DNA of 9,797 nt. Source: Methanosaeta sp. NSP1 (GTDB lineage: Archaea; Halobacteriota; Methanosarcinia; Methanotrichales; Methanotrichaceae). The notes under the pieces are model-generated. The model had not been told where the DNA came from and did not search any database. It worked only from the letters and a program-made list of their open reading frames with translations. A program made the translations under genes and the position numbers. How positions within the stretch are numbered: position 1 is the first letter of the stretch; every line of letters begins with the position of its first letter. Positions 1 through 5,253 of the stretch are shown one piece after another. Location of the stretch: assembly GCA_002256595.1 (NCBI GenBank), contig NOLC01000169.1, positions 1 to 9,797 of the forward strand, read 5' to 3'.

Positions 1-82
1 GGTTTTTCAGCGTGCTTGGTTGTTGAGCACAGGCCATGCCACATAGCAGCAAGGAAAGCAATAATATTGCACTTATCTTCAT
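1..82 (-). CDS. Secreted protein, N-terminal part only
   Basis: Only the first 27 codons are in the window; the gene runs off the left edge. The start is fixed by a GGGAGG ribosome-binding site (89-94) placed about six bases before the ATG. The peptide begins with a short basic stretch (MKIS), a Leu-rich hydrophobic core and a small-residue cut site (ACA before QQ, about residue 19), which is a typical Sec signal peptide. The product is therefore expected to be exported, but its function cannot be read. The start codon overlaps the stop of the preceding reading frame (ATGA), which suggests that the two were translationally coupled in one operon with the small membrane protein at 318-512. Confidence 0.75.
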   Translation of the reverse strand, partial: MKISAILLLSLLLCGMACAQQPSTLKN

Positions 83-294
83 TTGATTCCTCCCTGAATT
101 AGATTAGATTGAGCTTCTACTAAAAAGGTTTTGGGCTGAAGGTGCCTGCCATTCATCCCCCCATACTCCTCTGTCCATATCCTGATCACATCCGTCAGAG
201 CATGTAGCCCGTAGGCCAGGGCGTCGATCTGCCTGTCTTTGGCAGCGATCTGTCTCTATCGAGCCGTCTGCTCCTCCGGCGTACGGGCCTCCAT
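79..294 (-). pseudogene. Short ORF interrupted by an in-frame TAG
   Basis: The frame encodes 12 residues (MEARTPEEQTAR), then TAG at 256-258, then 58 more residues before a TGA that overlaps the next ATG. The downstream part looks like real protein: an amphipathic helix-like stretch (RQIAAKDRQIDALAYG) followed by a Trp/Tyr-containing segment. A CAG-to-TAG change would explain the break, since Gln fits the local RQ pattern. No family was recognised. It lies 23 bp after the 64-residue membrane protein and is coupled to the secreted protein at the left edge. The start is uncertain because its GGAG is only one base from the ATG. Most likely a gene broken by a nonsense mutation; readthrough or pyrrolysine decoding is possible but disfavoured, because three other genes here end in TAG. 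Confidence 0.5.
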
Positions 295-317
295 GCTCCT
301 TTTTTTGCCCCCAATTG

Positions 318-512
318 CTATCGTGAGCGGTTGAAGAAGTGATCGAGCAGGAGAAATAGAATAACTATGCTGCCGAGGACGATCAGAATCATCTCCGTCC
401 ATGAGCTACTGATAAACACAACAAATCGCAGACGAGATAGAACAAACCACAGCACGGCTACTGCAGCGATCACCAGCAATAAGATAGAAATGCGATCTTT
501 AACGCTTGCCAT
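318..512 (-). CDS. Small two-helix membrane protein
   Basis: A 64-residue protein with a basic N-terminus (MASVKDR), a first membrane segment at about residues 8-25, a short polar linker and a second segment at about 39-58, ending in a basic tail (NRSR). It begins with an ATG preceded by a perfect archaeal ribosome-binding site, GGTGAT on the minus strand (518-523), five bases away. The upstream sequence contains a TATA-like TTAAATAG (567-574, minus). It is the first gene of a small minus-strand group that continues with the TAG-interrupted frame and the secreted protein. No family was recognised and no function is proposed. The strong ribosome-binding site makes it more than a chance frame. 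Confidence 0.65.
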   Translation of the reverse strand: MASVKDRISILLLVIAAVAVLWFVLSRLRFVVFISSSWTEMILIVLGSIVILFLLLDHFFNRSR

Positions 513-566
513 CTGCCATCACCGCCGGAATATTCATCCTCTCTTCTCTGTAGCTCCTATTTGCCG

Positions 567-574
567 CTATTTAA
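567..574 (-). promoter_or_regulatory. Candidate TATA box for the 64-residue membrane protein
   Basis: Minus-strand TTAAATAG lies about 55 bp before the ATG, giving a predicted leader of about 30 nt that contains the GGTGAT ribosome-binding site. Placement fits archaeal promoters, but the match is short and the call is tentative. Confidence 0.35.
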
Positions 575-609
575 CAATAGCTTCACGCGGGGGATACAAA
601 AACATTATC

Positions 610-617
610 TTTAATTA
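610..617 (+). promoter_or_regulatory. Candidate TATA box for the duplicated C2-like gene
   Basis: TTTAATTA sits in an AT-rich stretch about 35-40 bp before the ATG at 651. The AGGTGAT ribosome-binding site at 641-647 would lie in the short leader. Spacing is right for an archaeal promoter. Confidence 0.45.
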
Positions 618-650
618 TTATTAAGTGCTTAACAGACATTAGGTGATATA

Positions 651-1391
651 ATGGCTCGTTTTGTGCTCTATGGCATAACCTGTCAGGATAATCAGGAAAG
701 TGAAGATGAAGTATATTTGCAGATCAGAGTGGATGATAACCGTAACTGGCAAGAGGTATGGGCCTCAGATATGAATACTGGTGACGCAAAGTCATTGATT
801 TGGCATTCAGACTATACAGATCGGATTCGGATAAAGCTTATGGAGTCCGATGGAATGGCAAGAGCAGCAGGCTCCACAGCCCCCGGTGATGACGAGTTAG
901 GCTATTTCGAGCTTACCGTACCGCGCAACGATACAGGAATGATGGAGCAGGTTCTGACTGCCAATGTCGGGGGCCTCTCGTCGACATATAAAATCTCCTA
1001 CGAAATAGTGAATACACCAGGTGTTGCAGCCGTGAGCGATTGGATCGTTTTTACCCGCTTAAAGTGCAATGATGCAAAAGGGATCACAGACAAGGTATAT
1101 CTTACATTCAATAACCATCCGTTCTGGGGTCCTTTGAAGATGAAAACTGATGGCGAGAGAACAATCAATAGGACTGTCTATGTATCTGGGCAGTGCAAGC
1201 TCCAGCTCTGGGAGGAGGACTCAACAGGAAATAACGATGATCTGGGATCGGCAACGATAACAGCTCAATCATATGGTGCTGCAAATTCTGATGGGGAATA
1301 CAACATACAGTTCCGTTGGAGGGCTTCCAGCACAAGAGACTCAAGATATACCTTGTACTTCAGGCAGGCCGAACCCCAAGTTGTACATTGA
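651..1391 (+). CDS. Tandem beta-sandwich (C2-like) protein, unknown function
   Basis: A 246-residue protein with no signal peptide or membrane segment, so probably cytoplasmic. The start is set by AGGTGAT at 641-647. It consists of two related halves, about residues 4-120 and 133-238. Each starts with a hydrophobic strand and a Cys/Asp segment (YGITCQDN; TRLKCNDA), then a strand beginning VYL, and each contains an acidic loop followed by a Gly turn (LMESD...GDDELG at 63-84; LWEED...NNDDLG at 186-199). The Asp/Glu-rich loops followed by strands resemble calcium-binding loops of C2 domains. That reading is an inference from pattern. Each half ends with alternating Tyr/Ile strands. The halves have diverged, so the duplication is old. 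It stands alone between a divergent and a convergent gene, so context gives no hint of its role. Confidence 0.7.
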   Translation: MARFVLYGITCQDNQESEDEVYLQIRVDDNRNWQEVWASDMNTGDAKSLIWHSDYTDRIRIKLMESDGMARAAGSTAPGDDELGYFELTVPRNDTGMMEQVLTANVGGLSSTYKISYEIVNTPGVAAVSDWIVFTRLKCNDAKGITDKVYLTFNNHPFWGPLKMKTDGERTINRTVYVSGQCKLQLWEEDSTGNNDDLGSATITAQSYGAANSDGEYNIQFRWRASSTRDSRYTLYFRQAEPQVVH

Positions 1392-1484
1392 TTGCCAGTC
1401 GATGCCGACAAACGTAGTATCGATCAGACTGACAGAGAATGTGAGATCGCCTGGTCTTGTGCCTGCATAGCTCCGCAATCGTTG

Positions 1485-1491
1485 AAAAAAA
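1485..1491 (-). terminator. T7 tract ending the proteostasis operon
   Basis: On the minus strand a run of seven T residues follows the parvulin stop by about 12 bp. Archaeal RNA polymerase terminates at such T tracts without needing a hairpin, so this is a good end for the htpX-to-parvulin transcript. No equivalent T run is seen for the converging plus-strand gene. Confidence 0.6.
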
Positions 1492-1503
1492 GCAGGTAGG
1501 CAA

Positions 1504-1788
1504 TCATTTCCGGTCCAAGACCCTTATGAGGTGATAGCCGAACTGGGTTTTCACCGGCCCCAGAATCTTCCCCTTCTCGCCATCGAAAGCGGCCTTCTCG
1601 AACTCCGGGACCATGCTGCCCTTGCCGAACCAGCCCAGATCTCCCCCGCTTTTTCCAGAGGGACACTGGGAGTACTTCCTGGCCATCTCGGCAAAGCTCT
1701 GCCCTCCTTCGGCCAGCTTCTCTTTGACTTCTATTGCCTTCTTCTCAGTCTTGCAGAGGATATGGGCGGCGTGAACTTCCTTTACCAT
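1504..1788 (-). CDS. ppiC: Parvulin-type peptidyl-prolyl cis-trans isomerase
   Basis: A 94-residue single-domain parvulin, the same size as E. coli PpiC (Par10). It catalyses cis-trans isomerisation of Xaa-Pro bonds during protein folding; with no signal peptide it should act in the cytoplasm. Family marks are clear: His9 in AAHILCK, the SQCPSGKSGGDLGWF segment (40-54) with Cys42, GSMVPEF (57-63), and the C-terminal TQFGYHLIRVL (81-91) with the second active-site His86. It is the last gene of the minus-strand run htpX, pspAB, ywbE-like, ppiC, 33 bp after the YwbE-like stop, and is followed by a T7 terminator. No strong ribosome-binding site is seen before the ATG, so translation may depend on the upstream gene. 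Confidence 0.93.
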   Translation of the reverse strand: MVKEVHAAHILCKTEKKAIEVKEKLAEGGQSFAEMARKYSQCPSGKSGGDLGWFGKGSMVPEFEKAAFDGEKGKILGPVKTQFGYHLIRVLDRK

Positions 1789-1821
1789 GATCCATGAGCA
1801 AGGTACTGGTGAGATAAAAGG

Positions 1822-2028
1822 CTAATCGATGATCTCCGCCACCCTTCCCACCTGGCCGTCCTCCAGCCGGACCTTGATGCCATGGGGATGGAAGGAGGAA
1901 TTGGTGAGAAGCTGCTTGACCACGCCCCGCGTCCTCTTGCCAGTTCTCTGGTCCTTTTTGAGCACTACATCCACAGTGATTCCGGGGCGGATGTCCTTTC
2001 TATGCTGGCCGCTCTTCGCTGCTGACAT
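1822..2028 (-). CDS. YwbE family protein (DUF2196)
   Basis: A 68-residue basic protein that matches the YwbE family nearly end to end: RPGITVDVVLKKDQRTGK (14-31) followed by GVVKQLLTNSSFHPHGIKVR (35-54) and LEDGQVGRVAEI (55-66). Members are small, mainly beta proteins found across bacteria and archaea, and no biochemical function is established that I know of. The basic, Gly-rich, strand-forming sequence would suit nucleic-acid binding, but that is inference. The start has a GGAG ribosome-binding site about six bases upstream on the minus strand. It lies between pspAB (70 bp upstream) and the parvulin gene (33 bp downstream) and ends in TAG. Co-transcription with a membrane protease and a folding catalyst is the only functional hint here. 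Confidence 0.88.
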   Translation of the reverse strand: MSAAKSGQHRKDIRPGITVDVVLKKDQRTGKRTRGVVKQLLTNSSFHPHGIKVRLEDGQVGRVAEIID

Positions 2029-2098
2029 ACAAACTCCAAATACGGATGAATGAATCCTCAGGCCTTAAGATAGCTTTTGCCCTTGGCTGCCAAACCCA

Positions 2099-2662
2099 TT
2101 AAAGCGGCATGCCCCACATGGGATACCACCGGCTCTCATCCTTCTCCAAAGGCATCTCCTTTTGCAGCAGGGCTTTAAGGCGGAACTCCCGCGAGGTGTC
2201 CCGCTGGCGGCCGCTTTGGGGCACAAAAGGATAGTATGTTCCCTGCTTGAAATTATAGATCCAGTAAATTACAGCCTCACCTTTGAAGCGATATACCGCA
2301 GCCAGTATCTGTATTCCAAAGCCCTGCTCGGTCAAAATCTGGGATACCATCTGGACTGCATTCACCAGATCATCAAGGTCCGGATCGGAGAGAACCACCC
2401 AGAGGTAATTGTATTCATCCTTCTGGAGCTTGTACTCTGTGCCGGTCTCCTTCATGCTCATGCCGAGCAGCTCCTCAATCTCCCGCCGGACTGCCTCATA
2501 ACGAGAGGACTCCATGGGCTTGATGCAGACTCCTGCCGCCCCATCCGGCCTATAGCCCAGGCTGGCCTCCAGGGTGATCGCGGCTGTGGATATGGCGAAG
2601 AGCTTATCCGTCTTGGCCTCGGGCAGCTTGGTCTTTCCCAGAAGGGAGTCCAGAAAGCCCAT
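2099..2662 (-). CDS. pspAB: PspA-associated protein PspAB
   Basis: A 187-residue soluble protein of the PspAB family, known from actinobacteria and archaea as a frequent neighbour of HtpX proteases and linked to PspA-type membrane stress responses. Typical features are the N-terminal GFLDSLLGKTKLPE followed by KLFAISTAAITLE (19-31), a central acidic segment (LVVNAV-like LDDLVNAVQMVSQIL, 96-110), and a C-terminal aromatic region (VYRFKGEAVIYWIYNFKQGTYYPF, positions 123-146) ending in WYPMWGMPL. No signal peptide or membrane helix is visible. Its ATG comes one base after the htpX TAG, so the two are very probably translationally coupled. A direct partnership with HtpX is inferred from this conserved arrangement. 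No PspA gene is present in the window. Confidence 0.85.
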   Translation of the reverse strand: MGFLDSLLGKTKLPEAKTDKLFAISTAAITLEASLGYRPDGAAGVCIKPMESSRYEAVRREIEELLGMSMKETGTEYKLQKDEYNYLWVVLSDPDLDDLVNAVQMVSQILTEQGFGIQILAAVYRFKGEAVIYWIYNFKQGTYYPFVPQSGRQRDTSREFRLKALLQKEMPLEKDESRWYPMWGMPL

Positions 2663-2663
2663 C

Positions 2664-3542
2664 CTAAGCCTCCAGCTCCATCTCTATCCGCTGCAAGGCA
2701 TCGATTCTGGCCTCCAGGGTGGGATGGGTGGAGAAGAGCTTGCTTAAGGAAGAACCTGACAGCGCCGGAGTTATGAACAGGGCGCTCACCGGTCCCTCCA
2801 CCCGGCGCAGGTCCTCCGTAGGGACTCTGGATCCGCTGATCTTGGTCAAAGCGGATATGAGGTTGGAGGGCTGTCCGGTGATGATGGCAGCGCCCCGGTC
2901 GGCGGCAAACTCCCTATACCGGGAGAGGGTGCGAATGAGGATGAAGCTCACTATCCAGACCACCAGAGAGACTACCAGCAGCAAGGCTGCGTTGCTGCCC
3001 GAATCGCGATCCCTGTCGCCGCCACCCATGAAAGGCAGCCACTGCACCATCAACTGGGCCAGGGAGGAGAGGAATGTGGCAATGGTCATGACCATCATAT
3101 CCCGGTTTTTGACATGGGTGAGCTCATGGGCTAAAACCGCCTCTACCTCGCTCTCATTGAGCCTGCTCAACAGTCCGGTGGTTACAGCTACCACTGCGTT
3201 CTTCTGATTTCTGCCTGTGGCAAAGGCATTAGGCATGCTTGTCCTGACCACTGCAATCTTGGGCATGGGCAGATCGGCATTCTGGCAGAGCCTCCTGACC
3301 ATATCATGAATCCTGGGTTCCTCGCTCTCTGAGACCAGCTTTGCCCCCATGCTGGAGAGGATCATCTTGTCGGAGAAGAAATACTGCAGGAACATGAAGC
3401 CGCCCATGAATAGGATAACGACAATCTGACTGACTCCCATGGATAGCAAAACGGCCAGGAAAGCCAGATAAACTGCAGCCAGCAAGAACATGGTCAGCAT
3501 CATTCTGGCTTCCAGCCCCCGATCAGACTTCCATATTTTCAT
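2664..3542 (-). CDS. htpX: Protease HtpX homolog (M48 membrane metallopeptidase)
   Basis: A 292-residue zinc-dependent membrane protease of family M48B, usual length. It degrades misfolded or damaged membrane proteins. Membrane helices are at about 12-33 and 36-56, with two more hydrophobic stretches at about 149-172 and 185-206. The zinc site is complete: HELTH at 139-143 (two His ligands, Glu140 catalytic) and the third ligand Glu211 in RYREFAADRGA. NAFATGR (105-111) and the C-terminal FSTHPTLEARIDAL segment are also classic HtpX marks. The start follows GGTGA by about ten bases. It heads the operon with pspAB, ywbE-like and ppiC, and a palindromic TATA box lies about 105 bp upstream. A role in membrane protein quality control or stress is established for the family; co-regulation with the others is inferred. 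Confidence 0.96.
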   Translation of the reverse strand: MKIWKSDRGLEARMMLTMFLLAAVYLAFLAVLLSMGVSQIVVILFMGGFMFLQYFFSDKMILSSMGAKLVSESEEPRIHDMVRRLCQNADLPMPKIAVVRTSMPNAFATGRNQKNAVVAVTTGLLSRLNESEVEAVLAHELTHVKNRDMMVMTIATFLSSLAQLMVQWLPFMGGGDRDRDSGSNAALLLVVSLVVWIVSFILIRTLSRYREFAADRGAAIITGQPSNLISALTKISGSRVPTEDLRRVEGPVSALFITPALSGSSLSKLFSTHPTLEARIDALQRIEMELEA

Positions 3543-3643
3543 ATGCTTTTTTCACCTTGTAATATCCTTTTTCGACTTGTTGGATCTTTTCTCAGCAATG
3601 TCCATTCTGCCATTTCCATATTCAATGCACTCATTAGCTTTGC

Positions 3644-3654
3644 TTTTATATAAA
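3644..3654 (-). promoter_or_regulatory. TATA box of the htpX operon
   Basis: The minus strand reads TTTATATAAAA, a near-ideal archaeal TATA box preceded by a GC-containing BRE-like base context. Transcription would begin near 3620-3625, giving a leader of about 80 nt to the htpX ATG, with GGTGA as ribosome-binding site. It is the best promoter in the 297-bp divergent region between htpX and the FKBP gene. Confidence 0.65.
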
Positions 3655-3730
3655 GCCGTTCTCTTCCTTTTTGTATTCAATAAATAAAGATATTAATTAT
3701 TTTCAAATAATTGTGTATGTTTTCAAAGCA

Positions 3731-3740
3731 GCTTTATATG
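3731..3740 (+). promoter_or_regulatory. Candidate TATA box for the FKBP gene
   Basis: GCTTTATATG fits an archaeal TATA box and would give a start near 3760 and a leader of about 80 nt. A second candidate, TCTATATAG at 3763-3771, would give a leader of about 45 nt. Which is used cannot be decided from sequence. Confidence 0.5.
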
Positions 3741-3839
3741 CTTCAAGCCTCCAGGTGTTTCTTCTATATAGTTGGAGATGATAAAAGCATAGCTGAATCA
3801 AAAGGCATTTCCAGGTAAAGAAATGAAAGGCGGATTATC

Positions 3840-4292
3840 ATGGCACAAGCAAAGAATGGCGACACGGTAAAGGTTCATTATAGCGGCAAGCTGGATACCG
3901 GCATTCTCTTTGATACCTCAGAAGGATCCGATCCTCTGGAGTTCAATGTCGGCTCAGGCACTCTTATAGCCGGATTTGAAGATGCGATAGTAGGAATGGC
4001 TCCCGGCGAGTCCAAGACGGTGCAGATACCTCCGGAGAAGGCTTATGGCCGGTACAGAGAGGACCGGGTCTTCAAGATAGACCGAAAGGATCTCCCGGAG
4101 GATATAGTCCCTGCCGAGGGGATGACCCTGGAGGTCTGCGCCTCCAATGGAGTCAATGTCCCGGTCCAGATAACCGAGATCGAAGGAGACACTATAACCC
4201 TGGATGCCAACCATCCTCTATCCGAGCAGACTCTCACATTTGAGATTAAACTGCTGGAGATCGTGGAAAGTGGGCAGGCCGAAGGCAAGTAA
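3840..4292 (+). CDS. FKBP-type peptidyl-prolyl isomerase, SlyD-like archaeal short type
   Basis: A 150-residue cytoplasmic prolyl isomerase with chaperone activity expected from its family. The FKBP fold is split: residues 1-70 and about 130-143 form the catalytic domain, with the insert-in-flap (IF) chaperone domain at about 72-128. Visible marks are Tyr14 in VHYSGKL, FDTS (24-27, with Asp25), GSGTLIAGFEDAIVGM (38-53), IPPEKAYG (63-70), and the end-of-IF signature NHPLSEQTLTFEIKLLEI. The His-rich metal-binding tail of bacterial SlyD is absent, as in archaeal FKBPs. It is divergent from the htpX operon, giving two unrelated prolyl isomerases (FKBP and parvulin) on either side of the protease genes. 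The ribosome-binding site is weak (GGCGGAT). Confidence 0.94.
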   Translation: MAQAKNGDTVKVHYSGKLDTGILFDTSEGSDPLEFNVGSGTLIAGFEDAIVGMAPGESKTVQIPPEKAYGRYREDRVFKIDRKDLPEDIVPAEGMTLEVCASNGVNVPVQITEIEGDTITLDANHPLSEQTLTFEIKLLEIVESGQAEGK

Positions 4293-4303
4293 TTGGGCAT
4301 GGA

Positions 4304-4328
4304 CCCTGTCTCTCGCGAAGAGGCAGGG
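4304..4328 (+). terminator. Hairpin 12 nt after the FKBP stop
   Basis: CCCTGTCTCT (4304-4313) pairs with AGAGGCAGGG (4319-4328) over ten positions with one G-U type pair and a five-base loop. A T-rich stretch (CTCTTTCTTTTCC) follows about 20 bases later. It probably ends or stabilises the FKBP transcript. Archaea do not require hairpins for termination, so the role is inferred. Confidence 0.5.
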
Positions 4329-4503
4329 CCGGATTTAAAACGGCAAAGCTCTTTCTTTTCCTATTAGGCAGAAAAACAAATTATGAAGCAGGATTTCCCA
4401 CCTGTGCCGTGGCGGCGGATTATGGCGGCTGCAGCAATGAGCCATGTACCATATGTTCTTATATTCGTTCAGGGATAACAAAACATCAGAGGAGATGGGT
4501 TTG

Positions 4504-4596
4504 ATGGAACGCAAATTAGATATATCATCGATGAAGAAAATGAATGGGCATAATGTACACTGCCGTTCGGAGGGGACGGCAGTAATTATAATTTAA
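4504..4596 (+). CDS. Candidate 30-codon leader ORF before the NYN gene
   Basis: ATG to TAA encoding 30 residues, beginning MERKLDISSMKKMNGH and ending with a hydrophobic VIII. A GGAGAT sequence (4491-4496) is correctly spaced upstream, and a TATA-like CTTATATT (4458-4465) could start a transcript near 4487. The frame ends 14 bp before the TTG start of the NYN gene, and a 7-bp hairpin (4560-4582) lies in its last third. It has no recognisable family and may be a chance frame, but the arrangement is that of a leader peptide or upstream ORF. Confidence 0.3.
   Translation: MERKLDISSMKKMNGHNVHCRSEGTAVIII
4560..4582 (+). promoter_or_regulatory. Hairpin upstream of the NYN gene ribosome-binding site
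   Basis: CTGCCGT (4560-4566) pairs perfectly with ACGGCAG (4576-4582) around a nine-base purine-rich loop (TCGGAGGGG). It ends about 13 bases before the AAGGTGG ribosome-binding site. The G-rich loop contains GGAGG, an anti-SD-like match. A role in translation control is possible but unproven. Confidence 0.4.
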
Positions 4597-4610
4597 GGTG
4601 GGAAAAGATT

Positions 4611-5144
4611 TTGTCTAATCGTGCTGCGGTATTCATAGATGGTGCTTATTTAACCAAGATTCTTGATGTCGATTTTGGCAAACCCAAGATCGATCTGGCC
4701 CGATTTTCAGACATCCTTTGCAGCGATTACGAGCGGCTGCGGACCTACTACTACAACTGCATGCCCTACCAGAGCTGCCCCCCCACTGAGGAGGAGAGGC
4801 GCAGGTTTGCCTCCATGGACAAGTTCGTCTACACCCTCCGAAAGCTGCCCCGCTTTGAGGTGAAGCTGGGCCGACTGGGCTGTGTGGGCGGAGAGTTCAT
4901 TCAAAAAAGGGTGGACATCGCCCTGGCTGCGGACCTGGTGCGCCTGAGCTGCGGCAGGATGATACAAAAAGCGGTTATTGTCACCGGGGACAGCGACTTC
5001 CTGCCGGCCATCGAGGCGGCCAAGGAGGCAGGGGTTTTAGTGACGCTGTACTACTCCCAGAGTTCCATCCATGATGAGTTGCTCTCGGCAGTGGATGAGA
5101 GCGCTGTAATGGACCAGGAGCTGATCAGCCAGGTGACCAGATAA
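4611..5144 (+). CDS. NYN domain (PIN-like) nuclease, LabA/DUF88 family
   Basis: A 177-residue single-domain protein of the NYN/LabA-like group, a PIN-fold family of predicted metal-dependent ribonucleases. The acidic residues expected at the metal site are present: Asp10 in VFIDGAYL, Asp102 and Asp108 in KRVDIALAADLV, and Asp127/Asp129 in VIVTGDSDFLPAI. No extra RNA-binding domain is attached. The start is TTG at 4611, chosen because AAGGTGG lies nine bases before it and the family begins directly with this strand; no nearby ATG fits. The gene is flanked by the FKBP gene on the same strand (318 bp upstream) and converges on the PaaK gene. RNA decay or RNA processing is the likely area of function; the substrate is unknown. 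Confidence 0.88.
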   Translation: MSNRAAVFIDGAYLTKILDVDFGKPKIDLARFSDILCSDYERLRTYYYNCMPYQSCPPTEEERRRFASMDKFVYTLRKLPRFEVKLGRLGCVGGEFIQKRVDIALAADLVRLSCGRMIQKAVIVTGDSDFLPAIEAAKEAGVLVTLYYSQSSIHDELLSAVDESAVMDQELISQVTR

Positions 5145-5156
5145 AAATCGAAAATT

Positions 5157-5242
5157 CCTTTTAGACTTTTTGGCGCTTTGGGATGGGATACCAGGATAAG
5201 ATGCGGGATAAAGGCCCTGCCTTAAGGGCTTCCCGCCATCCC
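5157..5242. terminator. T tracts and nested inverted repeats between converging genes
   Basis: For the plus-strand NYN gene, T4 (5159-5162) and T5 (5167-5171) tracts follow the stop. Beyond them lie nested inverted repeats: GGGATGG (5180-5186) with CCATCCC (5236-5242), GCGGG (5203-5207) with CCCGC (5232-5236), and GCCCT (5214-5218) with AGGGC (5225-5229). Because the genes converge here, the structure could shield both 3' ends. The outer and middle arms share one base, so both stems cannot form completely at once. Confidence 0.45.
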
Positions 5243-5253
5243 GAAACATATTT

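Noticed and set aside
79..294. Pyrrolysine-encoding TAG as the preferred reading
   Set aside because: TAG ends three other genes in the window, no pyl genes are visible, and a CAG-to-TAG mutation explains the break more simply.
1424..1797. Frames on both strands overlapping the parvulin gene
   Set aside because: They are out-of-frame readings of a clear parvulin gene, and lack family features or ribosome-binding sites.
4383..4478. 31-codon ORF in the FKBP-NYN gap
   Set aside because: No ribosome-binding site, no recognisable features, and stop lies before the better-supported small ORF.
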